Below, piece after piece: positions 19,228 to 28,677 of a DNA stretch of 64,000 nucleotides (within the stretch, counting starts at the first letter, position 1; each line of letters begins with the position of its first letter). This DNA is from Pseudomonas sp. S30 (GTDB lineage: Bacteria; Pseudomonadota; Gammaproteobacteria; Pseudomonadales; Pseudomonadaceae). The translations under genes and the position numbers were made by a program. The notes beneath the pieces were generated by a model, which worked only from the letters and a program-made list of their open reading frames with translations, had not been told where the DNA came from and ran no database searches. The DNA lies in the NCBI RefSeq assembly GCF_016518545.1, contig NZ_JACVTO010000002.1, positions 248,001-312,000 on the forward strand, given 5' to 3'.

Positions 19228-20898
19228 TTGTCCACGCCCATCGAACCCGTGCGTCTGCTGCTGTTGGCCGAGGAGCCGTACTGGGCTGCACTGCTGCGCG
19301 AGTGCGTTCGACCGCTGGCCGGCAGCGCGGTGCTGCTGACCGCACCGAGTTGGGAAGCCGTGGACAGCCTCTTCGCCCATGATCCACAGGCTGTGGTGGT
19401 GGCCACCGCCCAGTTGCAGCCGGCCGCTGGCCGCTGCGATCTGCCGGTCATCCTGCTGCTGGAGGCCGAACCGGAGGCGCCGCCGGAGGGTGTCAGCGAC
19501 TGGCTGGTGCGTGACTCGCTGAGCAGCGATGCCTTGCGCCGTTCGCTGCGTCATGTACGCGAGCGCAGCGTGCTGATGGCGTCGCTGCAGCGGCTGGCCG
19601 AACAGGATCCGCTCACCGGCATCGCCAACCGCCAGGGCTTCCAGGCACTGCTCACGGCGCGCCTGGCGCAGCACGGCGGTCGCGGCCTGGCCCTGGGGCA
19701 CCTGGACCTGGACGCGTTCCGCCACGTCAACGACGCGCTGGGTCATCAAGGTGGCGATCGAGTGATCCTGCAGGTGGTGCATAGGCTCAAGCAGCGACTG
19801 GGACCCGACGACCAGCTGGCGCGCCTGGGCAGCGACGAATTCGCCCTGTTGATCGACACCCGCCGCGACCCCAACCGAGCCGAGCGCGTGGCCGAAGCCA
19901 TCGTCGAAGCACTGGCCGAGCCGTTCTGGGTCGACGGCGAGAGCCTGCTGCTGGGCTGCAGCCTGGGCCTGGCCCACGCCCGGGCGCAGGCGGGCGCCGA
20001 TCCGCTGCTGTGGCACGCGCACATCGCCATGCGCCAGGCCAAGGATGCCCAGGGCTGCACGTATCAGGTGTTCAACGAACGCATCAACCGCCACGCACGC
20101 AGCCTGGCCGACCTGGAAAGCGAACTGCGCCGTGCCCTGCGTCGCGACGAACTGGAACTGCACTATCAGCCTCGGCTGAGCCTGGAAGAAGGGCGGATCG
20201 TCGGGCTGGAGGCGCTGGTGCGCTGGCGCCATCCGCAGCGGGGTCTGCTGGCGCCCAGCGAGTTCGTGCCGCTGGCCGAGCAGAGCGGCCTGATCGTGCC
20301 GCTGGGGTACTGGGTCATCTGCCGCGCCCTGCGTGACATGCAGGCCTTGCGGCTGTGTGGGATGGAGCCGCTGCACATGGCGGTGAACCTGAGTTTCCGC
20401 CAGTTCCAGGACAGCCAGCTGCTGGCGACGCTCAGTCGCCTGATCGTCGAGCATGGCGTGGATGCACGCTGGCTCGAGTTCGAGCTGACCGAGACGGCGG
20501 TGATGCGTCGCAACGAAGTGGTGCGCCAGACCATGGATGCGCTGGGGCGGCTGGGCGTGCGCTTCTCACTGGACGACTTCGGCACCGGTTTTTCTTCGTT
20601 CGTACACCTGAACAGCCTGCCCATCGCCTTGCTGAAGATCGACCGCAGCTTCGTCGCCGGCATGGAAACCCGGCCGGAGAACTGCAAGCTGGTGCACGCG
20701 ATGATCCATCTGGCGCACAACCTCAACCTGGAGGTGGTGGCGGAAGGGGTCGAGCGCGACGGGCAGCTGGCGCTGCTGCGCGAATTCGGCTGCGACCAGG
20801 TACAAGGGTTCCTGGTCAGCCGGCCGTTGCCGATCGATGAGCTGATGGTCTATCTGGCGCAGGCTGGCGGGCAATGCCACGACGGCCAAGGCCGATAA
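19228..20898 (+). CDS. GGDEF-EAL protein with degenerate receiver-like N-terminus (ProE-like)
   Basis: A 556-residue cyclic-di-GMP enzyme. Residues 1-115 look like a receiver fold (VRLLLLAEEPYWAALLREC) but lack a clear phosphoacceptor aspartate. The GGDEF site reads G201-S-D-E-F with no obvious RxxD inhibitory site. The EAL domain is complete: EAL at 328-330, the FELTET glutamate, DDFGTGFSS loop, KIDRSFV and EVVAEGVE. It is therefore most likely a phosphodiesterase; P. aeruginosa ProE at the matching locus is an active one. The start is TTG at 19228 behind TAAGGAG. A possible Fur-like box lies upstream. Confidence 0.87.
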   Translation: MSTPIEPVRLLLLAEEPYWAALLRECVRPLAGSAVLLTAPSWEAVDSLFAHDPQAVVVATAQLQPAAGRCDLPVILLLEAEPEAPPEGVSDWLVRDSLSSDALRRSLRHVRERSVLMASLQRLAEQDPLTGIANRQGFQALLTARLAQHGGRGLALGHLDLDAFRHVNDALGHQGGDRVILQVVHRLKQRLGPDDQLARLGSDEFALLIDTRRDPNRAERVAEAIVEALAEPFWVDGESLLLGCSLGLAHARAQAGADPLLWHAHIAMRQAKDAQGCTYQVFNERINRHARSLADLESELRRALRRDELELHYQPRLSLEEGRIVGLEALVRWRHPQRGLLAPSEFVPLAEQSGLIVPLGYWVICRALRDMQALRLCGMEPLHMAVNLSFRQFQDSQLLATLSRLIVEHGVDARWLEFELTETAVMRRNEVVRQTMDALGRLGVRFSLDDFGTGFSSFVHLNSLPIALLKIDRSFVAGMETRPENCKLVHAMIHLAHNLNLEVVAEGVERDGQLALLREFGCDQVQGFLVSRPLPIDELMVYLAQAGGQCHDGQGR

Positions 20899-20904
20899 CG
20901 GGCG

Positions 20905-20944
20905 CTGGCGGTCGGTGTCGACGCGCCGGGCCGCCAGGCTTTTC
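20905..20944 (+). terminator. Terminator of the GGDEF-EAL gene
   Basis: CTGGCGG (20905-20911) pairs with CCGCCAG (20931-20937), followed by GCTTTT. It lies just after the stop codon at 20898 and before the converging MATE gene. Confidence 0.6.
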
Positions 20945-20978
20945 AGACAGAGCCTGACGTTGCTTGTGAAACATCACA

Positions 20979-22367
20979 CTAGCCTGCCGCCGGCGTCGCA
21001 CGACCCACGCCGGCCTTGCGCAGCAACCGCTTCATTCGCCATTCGAACGCGAGGGTCAGTGCGACCGCCGCGCATGCCAGCCCCAGCGCCAGCCCCCACC
21101 AGATGCCCACCGCGCCGCCGCCGAGGGTGAAGGCGAACAGCCAGGCGCTGGGAGCACCGACCAGCCAGTAGCACAGCAGGCCGATGATGAAGGTGGTCTT
21201 GGCATCCTTGAGGCCGCGGATCGAGCCCATGGCGATGGTCTGGGTGCCGTCGAACAGCTCGAACCAGGCGGCTACCATCACCAGTTGCACCGCCAGCGCG
21301 AAGATGCCGGCGAATGCCGGGTCGTGGCGGTCGACCAGCCAGCCGACGAAGGTGTCCGGGAACAACCAGAACAACAGGGCGAAGGCGAACATGAGTACCG
21401 CGCCCATGCCGATCCCCACTCGACCGGCACTGCGTGCGGCAAGCAGGTTGCCCGCACCGTAGTACAGCCCGACGCGCATGGTGACGGCGTAGGACAAGCC
21501 GGTCGGCACCATGAACGCCGCCGACACGATCGGCAGGGCGATCTGGTGCGCCGCCAGTTCGGTATTGCCGAGCACGCCCATGCACAGGGCGGCGAAGGCG
21601 AACAGGCCGACCTCGACGATGTAGGTGCCGCCGATCGGCAGACCCAGTCGCCACAGTTCGCGCAAGGCGTCCAGCGAGGGTCGCGACAGGCCCTGGCGCA
21701 GCGGGTAGGCCTCGTAGGCGCGGTGCCAGCGGATATACAGGGCCAAGGCGACGGCCATGCCCAGCGAGACCAGCGCAGTGACCAGGCCGATACCCATCAG
21801 GCCCAGCTTGGGCAAGCCATACAGGCCTTCGATCAGCGCATGGTTGAACAGGTAGTTGAGCACTGTGCCCACCAGGCTGATGATCATCACCGGTGTTGAA
21901 TGGCCCAGGGCGCTGGTGAAGCCGCGCAGCGCCATGAAGGTGAGGTAGCCGGGCAATGCCAGCGGCAGCAGGGTGAGAAACTGCATGGCCATGTCGACGT
22001 TGTCCGGGCGCTGGCCGAACAACAGCAACACAGGCTTCAGGTTCCACAGCGCCAGACCTGCCCCCAAGGCCAGTCCCCAGGCCAGCCACAGGCCGTTCTG
22101 CGCCAGGCGGGTGGCGCCGGGGATGTCACCGGCGCCCTTGCGAAACGCCACCAGGGTGCCGACCGCCGCGATCACGCCCAGGCAGAAGATCGACACGAAC
22201 GAATAGCTGGCGGCGCCGAGCCCGCCGCCAGCCAGGGCCTGTGGGCTGATGCGCGCCATCATCAAGGTGTCGGTGAGCACCATCAGCATGTGCGCCAACT
22301 GCGAGGCGACCAGAGGCCCTGCCAGGCGCAGCAGGGCCTTGAGTTCGGTGGTGGGCGCGACGTGCAT
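20979..22367 (-). CDS. MATE family multidrug efflux transporter (NorM/PmpM-like)
   Basis: A 462-residue protein with twelve predicted membrane helices in two MatE halves. The first begins LLRLAGPLVASQLAHMLMVL and has a TDTLMMARIS segment; the second repeats the fold from about residue 235 (LRELWRLGLPIGGTYIVEVG). NorM/PmpM proteins expel cationic drugs such as fluoroquinolones against protons or sodium. The start at 22367 follows AAGGA; an ATG at 22472 would add a proline- and arginine-rich extension. It is divergent from the LysR gene at 22520, which could regulate it. Confidence 0.88.
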   Translation of the reverse strand: MHVAPTTELKALLRLAGPLVASQLAHMLMVLTDTLMMARISPQALAGGGLGAASYSFVSIFCLGVIAAVGTLVAFRKGAGDIPGATRLAQNGLWLAWGLALGAGLALWNLKPVLLLFGQRPDNVDMAMQFLTLLPLALPGYLTFMALRGFTSALGHSTPVMIISLVGTVLNYLFNHALIEGLYGLPKLGLMGIGLVTALVSLGMAVALALYIRWHRAYEAYPLRQGLSRPSLDALRELWRLGLPIGGTYIVEVGLFAFAALCMGVLGNTELAAHQIALPIVSAAFMVPTGLSYAVTMRVGLYYGAGNLLAARSAGRVGIGMGAVLMFAFALLFWLFPDTFVGWLVDRHDPAFAGIFALAVQLVMVAAWFELFDGTQTIAMGSIRGLKDAKTTFIIGLLCYWLVGAPSAWLFAFTLGGGAVGIWWGLALGLACAAVALTLAFEWRMKRLLRKAGVGRATPAAG

Positions 22368-22519
22368 GGGCGGGGGTCCTTCGAATCGGGTGTCACGGGG
22401 AAAGCGATTCTGCGGCCTGGGCGGAGATTGCACAAAAGGAAAAATCCGATCTCTCGCATGAGTCTGACTCATGCCGGTAAAATCCGCCCGGTCGACTCAT
22501 CGCCCGACGAAGGAGCCGT

Positions 22520-23449
22520 ATGTCCCGTCAGTTGCCCCCGCTGTATGCGCTGCGCGCATTCGAAGCCGCCGCCCGTCTGTGTTCGTTCACCCGCGCCGCA
22601 GAGACGCTGTCGATCACCCAGAGCGCGGTCAGTCGGCATGTGCGCACGCTCGAAACCCATTTCGGGTGCCGGCTGTTCATTCGCCAGGGTCGCCAGCTTC
22701 GGCTCACCGAGGCGGCACGCACGTTGCTGCCGGGCGTGCGTGACGGCTTCGCGGCGCTGGAGCGGGCTTGCGGCACACTGCGAGGGGAAGACGAGGTGTT
22801 GCGCATGAAGGCGCCCTCCACGCTGACCATGCGCTGGCTGCTGGCACGCCTGAGCCGCTTTCGGCATTTGCAGCCAGGCAATGAGGTGCAGCTGACCAGC
22901 GCCTGGATGGAGGTCGACCACGTGGACTTCAACCACGAGCCTTTCGACTGCGCCGTGCTGCTCAGCGACGGCCAGTTTCCCGCCGACTGGGAAGTGCGCC
23001 GGCTGTTCGCCGAACTGCTGATTCCGGTGTGCGCACCGCACGTGCTGGCCGAGGCGCCGTGGGACGCAGGCCGCCTGGCCCAGACCGAACTGCTGCACCC
23101 CACGCCCGACCGCCGCGACTGGCGCAACTGGTTGGCGCGAATGGGTCTGAGCGAACGCGTGTCGATCAAGGGCGGCCAGGTGTTCGATACCCTGGAGCTG
23201 GGCATGATCGCCGCGGCCCGGGGCTATGGCGTGTCGATGGGCGATCTGCTGATGGTGGCCGAAGACGTCGCTGCGGCGCGCCTGAGCCTGCCCTGGCCAA
23301 CCGCCGTGCCCAGCGGGCTGGACTACTATCTGGTGTGGCCACGCACACGGCCGGGTGGCGAGCGCCTGCATCGGCTGAGTGCGTTTCTGCAGCAGGAGGC
23401 GCTGGCGATGGTATTGCCGGAGGTGGAGGTCCTGCCGGTCGACGCTTGA
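22520..23449 (+). CDS. LysR-family regulator, GcvA-like
   Basis: A 309-residue LysR protein. The N-terminal helix-turn-helix reads LYALRAFEAAARLCSFTRAA with the QSAVSRHVRTLE recognition helix, and the effector domain spans about 95-295 (MKAPSTLTMRWLLARLSRF). This subfamily, with the ALRAFEAAAR start, groups with GcvA and AmpR. It is divergent from the MATE transporter with 150 bp between starts, but no obvious LysR box stands out there. AAGGAGCCGT precedes the ATG. Effector and targets unknown. Confidence 0.88.
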   Translation: MSRQLPPLYALRAFEAAARLCSFTRAAETLSITQSAVSRHVRTLETHFGCRLFIRQGRQLRLTEAARTLLPGVRDGFAALERACGTLRGEDEVLRMKAPSTLTMRWLLARLSRFRHLQPGNEVQLTSAWMEVDHVDFNHEPFDCAVLLSDGQFPADWEVRRLFAELLIPVCAPHVLAEAPWDAGRLAQTELLHPTPDRRDWRNWLARMGLSERVSIKGGQVFDTLELGMIAAARGYGVSMGDLLMVAEDVAAARLSLPWPTAVPSGLDYYLVWPRTRPGGERLHRLSAFLQQEALAMVLPEVEVLPVDA

Positions 23450-23548
23450 TCTGTTGCAGAATTTTTCAAGAATTCGCGCGGTCAGCCTTGAGCCGGTAGA
23501 AGCGGATGTGAACAATGCTCGCTTTCGTCTTTCCCGCCGAGATTCGTC

Positions 23549-25453
23549 ATGAACGTCCGTTCCTCCCTTCTGGCCTGGCTGGTGGTGCCTGTGCTGGCGC
23601 TGTGCAGTTGCCTGGCGCTGGCCGAAGCCCCTGCCGAGGCCACCAAGGCCCTGCACCTGCTGGACTACATCGGCGCCGACTACCCGCCGACCGTGCGCGA
23701 CGGCCAGGTGGTGGACGCGGGCGAATATCGCGAGCAACAGGAGTTCAGCGCCGTGCTGGCGGACCTGCTGGCGCGCCTGCCGGCCCATGCCGAGCGCGAG
23801 GCGTTGAGCCAGGGCGTGGCGGCGCTGCGTGAGGCCATCGACCAGCGCCAGGCTGGCGCGGCGGTGGCGCGTCAGGCTCGGCAACTGGGCGCGCGCCTGG
23901 CAGTGGCCTATGAAGTCAGCCAGGCTCCCGTGATCACGCCTGATCCGGCCCGTGGCGCGTCGCTGTACGCACAGAACTGCGCCATCTGCCATGGCGACAG
24001 CGGCGCCGGCGACGGCCCTGCGGGGGTTGGCCTGGAGCCTGCACCGGCCAACCTGCGCAGCCTCGAGCGGCTGGACCAGCTAAGCCTGTTCGACCTCTAC
24101 AACACCCTGGGGCTGGGCATCGAAGGCACCGAGATGCCGTCCTTCGCCGACCAGCTCGACGAGCGCCAGCGCTGGGACGTGGCCGCGTACATCGCCGGCT
24201 TCAGCGCCGATCCGCAAACGGCCCAGGGCGAGCGCGTCTGGGATATCGCCGACCTGGCGCGCCAGACGCCCGCTGAAATCGCCGCGGCCGAGGGGGCCGA
24301 GGCCGTCGCCGCGTTCCGCGCCCAGCGCGCCCGGCCACCGGTGGTCAAGCGCGGCCCGGCGCAGTTGCTCGACTACACCGCCACTACCCTGGACAAGAGC
24401 CTGGCGGCCTATCGCGAGGGCGATCACGACCAGGCCTATGACCTGTCCGTAGCGGCGTACCTGGAAGGCTTCGAGCTGGTCGAAAGCTCGCTGGACAACA
24501 TCGATGCCCAAGTGCGCAAGGACACCGAAAAGTCGTTGATGGCCTACCGTCAGGCGCTGCAGGACGGCCTGCCGGTCGAGCAGGCCACCCAGCGTCTGGC
24601 AGAGGCCAAGGTGAAGCTGGAGCAGGCGGCAAAGCTATTGGGCAGCGATGGTCTGAGCTGGTCGCTGAGCTATGTCTCGGGCTTGCTGATCCTGCTGCGC
24701 GAAGGACTGGAGGCGATCCTGGTGCTGGCGGCGATCCTGGCCTTCCTGCGCAATACCGGTCAGCAGTCGGCGGTGCGCAGCGTCAACATCGGCTGGGCCC
24801 TGGCGCTGGTCGCAGGCTTCGCCACCTGGGCCCTGGCCGCCTACGTGATCGACGTCGGCGGTGCCCAGCGCGAGTTGCTCGAAGGCTGCACGGCGCTGTT
24901 CGCCGCGGTGATGGTGCTGTGGCTGGGCGTGTGGATGCATGACCGGCGCCACGCCGATGCCTGGCAGGACTACATCAAGAGCAGCCTGGTCAGCGGCGGC
25001 GGGCGCTTCGGCTTCGCCCTGCTGGCGTTCTTCTCGGTGTATCGCGAGCTGTTCGAGGTGATCCTGTTCTACGAAACCCTGTGGTTGCAGGCCGGACCCG
25101 CGGGCCACCAGGCGGTGCTGGCTGGTGGCGCCACGGCGCTGGTGCTGCTGGTCGGGCTGGCCTGGGTGATCCTGCGCGGCTCGGCGCGCCTGCCGTTGTC
25201 GCTGTTCTTCAGTATCAACGCAGCCCTGCTCTGCGCCTTGTCGGTGGTGTTCGCAGGACACGGAGTGAAGGCCTTGCAGGAAGCCGGGGTGCTGGGCACG
25301 CGGCCGGTGCCGTTCTTCGAGTTCGACTGGCTGGGCATCCACGCCGACGCCTATTCGCTCAGTGCCCAAGCCGTGGCGCTGCTGGCGATCGCGGTGTTGT
25401 ACGGACGGTCGCGTATCGCCGAGAAGCGCAGGCATACTGTCGCCCGCTCGTAG
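23549..25453 (+). CDS. FTR1-family iron permease fused to a cytochrome c domain
   Basis: A 634-residue protein. A signal peptide is followed by a c-type cytochrome domain with CAICH at about residues 144-148 and a region of charged helices. The C-terminal seven-helix FTR1 permease carries both REXXE iron-binding motifs: REGLE near 382 and RELFE near 498. FTR1 imports ferric iron after oxidation of Fe(II); the built-in periplasmic haem domain may take part in that electron transfer. No EfeO or EfeB homologue or copper oxidase lies next to it, so it stands alone, unlike EfeUOB systems. It has its own promoter region after the LysR gene. Confidence 0.88.
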   Translation: MNVRSSLLAWLVVPVLALCSCLALAEAPAEATKALHLLDYIGADYPPTVRDGQVVDAGEYREQQEFSAVLADLLARLPAHAEREALSQGVAALREAIDQRQAGAAVARQARQLGARLAVAYEVSQAPVITPDPARGASLYAQNCAICHGDSGAGDGPAGVGLEPAPANLRSLERLDQLSLFDLYNTLGLGIEGTEMPSFADQLDERQRWDVAAYIAGFSADPQTAQGERVWDIADLARQTPAEIAAAEGAEAVAAFRAQRARPPVVKRGPAQLLDYTATTLDKSLAAYREGDHDQAYDLSVAAYLEGFELVESSLDNIDAQVRKDTEKSLMAYRQALQDGLPVEQATQRLAEAKVKLEQAAKLLGSDGLSWSLSYVSGLLILLREGLEAILVLAAILAFLRNTGQQSAVRSVNIGWALALVAGFATWALAAYVIDVGGAQRELLEGCTALFAAVMVLWLGVWMHDRRHADAWQDYIKSSLVSGGGRFGFALLAFFSVYRELFEVILFYETLWLQAGPAGHQAVLAGGATALVLLVGLAWVILRGSARLPLSLFFSINAALLCALSVVFAGHGVKALQEAGVLGTRPVPFFEFDWLGIHADAYSLSAQAVALLAIAVLYGRSRIAEKRRHTVARS

Positions 25454-25546
25454 ACGCGAACGACCGAAGGTGGCCGGCTTCGCCGAGCCACCCCACCGCA
25501 CGCCGCCTCACACCCAGGCGCCACCGCCGCCCAAGGAGATGAACCC

Positions 25547-25999
25547 ATGCGTATCTGGATCGACGCCGATGCCTGCCCCAAGGCCGCGAAGGACCTGATC
25601 GTCAAATTCGCCCTCAAGCGCAAGCTCGAGGTGGTGATGGTCGCGGGTCAAGCGGTGGCCAAGCCGGCATTCGCGGTCGTGCGCCTGATCGTGGTGCCCG
25701 CCGGGCCGGATGCCGCGGACGATTACCTGGTCGAGCACGCGGTGCCTGGAGAGCTGGTGATCTGCAGCGACGTGCCGCTGGCCGACCGTCTGGTCAAGAA
25801 AGGCGTGGCGGCGCTGGATCCGCGGGGTCGCGAGTTCGACGAGCGCAACATGGGTGACCGTCTGGCGGTGCGCAACCTGTTCACCGAGCTGCGTGAACAG
25901 GGGCAGGTGGGCGGCGGCCAGGCGCCCTATGGCGAGCGCGAGAAACAGGCCTTCGCCAACAGCCTGGACCGGATACTGACGCGCCTGTCCAGACGCTGA
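25547..25999 (+). CDS. YaiI/YqxD family protein (DUF188)
   Basis: A 150-residue UPF0178 protein. The N-terminus IWIDADACPKAAKDLIVKFA and the later PLADRLVKKGVAALDPRGRE match the family, which has a PIN/NYN-like nuclease fold with conserved acidic residues (DADACP and SDVPLADRL). No activity has been assigned with certainty. AAGGAG lies upstream of the ATG. It stands between the iron permease and converging elbB without clear operon links. Confidence 0.9.
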   Translation: MRIWIDADACPKAAKDLIVKFALKRKLEVVMVAGQAVAKPAFAVVRLIVVPAGPDAADDYLVEHAVPGELVICSDVPLADRLVKKGVAALDPRGREFDERNMGDRLAVRNLFTELREQGQVGGGQAPYGEREKQAFANSLDRILTRLSRR

Positions 26000-26033
26000 C
26001 CGGCGGCGTCTGGCGCCACGGCGCTGGCGGGCG

Positions 26034-26702
26034 TCACTCGTCGGCTTCGTGGGTCATTTCCAGCACGCGGTCGACCAGCTTGTAGATCCCGCTCGCAGCT
26101 TCGCTGATGGAGGTGGCCAGCATGTAGGCCGGGGTGCTCACCAGCTTGCGCTGGGTGTCCTCGACGATGTCGTGCACGTCGCATTCCTGGTGCGTGCCGC
26201 CCATTTTCACCACGGCGGCACTGGTCTGGGCGTCGTTGCCGATGGTGCACACGACACCCGGGCCGTAGATCTTCGCGGCCAGGGCCGGCGAGATGCAGAT
26301 CAGCCCCACCGGTTTGCAGGCGGCGGCGAAGGCCTCGGCCAGCGCCAGCACATCGGGATGCACCGTGCAGTTGGCACCCTCCACCGCGAAATCGGACAGG
26401 TTCTTCGCTGCACCGAAGCCACCGGGGACGATCAGGGCGTCGAACGCCTCGACCTTGGCTTCGCGAATGTCCTTCACCTGACCACGGGCGATGCGCGCCG
26501 ACTCCACCAGCACATTGCGCGACTCGGGCATCTCCTCGCCGGTGAGGTGATCGACCACGTGCCGCTGCGCCACATTCGGCGCGAAGCACTGCACCTGGGC
26601 CCCGCGCTGGTCCAGGCGCAGCAGGGTGATCACGCTTTCGTGGATTTCGGCGCCGTCGTAGACGCCGCAGCCCGATAGAATCACCGCGACTTTCTTGGTC
26701 AT
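26034..26702 (-). CDS. elbB: ElbB, DJ-1/PfpI-like glyoxalase
   Basis: A 222-residue protein of the DJ-1 superfamily. The N-terminal KKVAVILSGCGVYDGAEIHE is the ElbB signature, and the core has IVPGGFGAAKNLSDFAVEG and LICISPALAAKIYGPGV; here the usual nucleophile-elbow cysteine region reads CISPA. ElbB of E. coli has weak glyoxalase III activity and was first linked to isoprenoid synthesis. GGGAG lies 9 nt before the start. The DedA gene is 104 bp upstream on the same strand; co-transcription is possible. Confidence 0.9.
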   Translation of the reverse strand: MTKKVAVILSGCGVYDGAEIHESVITLLRLDQRGAQVQCFAPNVAQRHVVDHLTGEEMPESRNVLVESARIARGQVKDIREAKVEAFDALIVPGGFGAAKNLSDFAVEGANCTVHPDVLALAEAFAAACKPVGLICISPALAAKIYGPGVVCTIGNDAQTSAAVVKMGGTHQECDVHDIVEDTQRKLVSTPAYMLATSISEAASGIYKLVDRVLEMTHEADE

Positions 26703-26806
26703 GTTGGTTGCTCCCGTGTCGAGACGTTCGATGCCTGTCGTATGACGTATTGGATCGTCGCGACGGCGCCGTGTTCAGTGCAAAGGCGTACCGCGACGGC
26801 CGACAC

Positions 26807-27439
26807 TCAGCGCCGGTCGCTGGACTCGTCGCTCGGGCCATCCGCCTCTGGCGCGGCGCTCTGGCTGGCCAAGGCGGCCTTGCGCTCGGCGCGGCGGTTG
26901 CGCACGCTGCGGCGCACCCACAGCAGCACGCCGATCACCAGCAAGGTGCCCAGCACCCACAGCTCGTAGCGCTTGATGTTGCCCAGCATGCCTTCGAGGA
27001 TGGCGCCGAAGTGGTAGGCCGCAGCGCCGAGGGCCAGCGCCCAGACAGCGGCGCCGATGCCATTGAGCAGCAGGTAGCGCCTGGGCGGGTAGCCGGACAG
27101 ACCGATGGCCACCGGCATCACGGTACGCAGGCCGTAGACGAAGCGAAAGCTCAGCACCCAGATGTCCGGGTGCCGGCGGATATGCTCCAGGGCACGGTCG
27201 CCCATGGCCTGCCAGCGCGGCTTGCGCGCGAGGATCTTGCGTCCATGGCGACGGCCCATGAAGTACCACAGCTGGTCGCCGGCATAGCTGCCGAAAAATG
27301 CGACCACCACCACCCAGGAAATGTCCATGTACCCGCGGAAGGCGAGAAATCCTGCAAGCACGAGGATGGTCTCGCCTTCGAAGAAGGTGCCTAGAAAGAG
27401 GGCGAAGTAGCCAAAATCATGCAGGAATTGTTGGAGCAT
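26807..27439 (-). CDS. DedA-family membrane protein
   Basis: A 210-residue protein with four to five membrane segments and the DedA/SNARE-associated domain: the FLGTFFEGETILVLAGFLAF glutamate motif, GDQLWYFMGRRHGRK and the RFVYGLRTVMPVAIGLS arginine motif. Family members are proton-driven lipid transporters or flippases (undecaprenyl phosphate or phospholipid). The C-terminal 35 residues are polar and variable. The start at 27439 has an A-rich but weak ribosome binding site. Separated from hemB by a 208-bp divergent region. Confidence 0.88.
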   Translation of the reverse strand: MLQQFLHDFGYFALFLGTFFEGETILVLAGFLAFRGYMDISWVVVVAFFGSYAGDQLWYFMGRRHGRKILARKPRWQAMGDRALEHIRRHPDIWVLSFRFVYGLRTVMPVAIGLSGYPPRRYLLLNGIGAAVWALALGAAAYHFGAILEGMLGNIKRYELWVLGTLLVIGVLLWVRRSVRNRRAERKAALASQSAAPEADGPSDESSDRR

Positions 27440-27521
27440 TTTCTAAGATGCTGGCGAAATGAACGCGCAGCCTACCCCTTCACGCGTCTGGGGGAAAGTG
27501 TCCAAATGTGTCTCAAAGTGA

Positions 27522-28658
<1,137 letters not shown>

Positions 28659-28677
28659 CGCCCTCACAGGAACTCAG

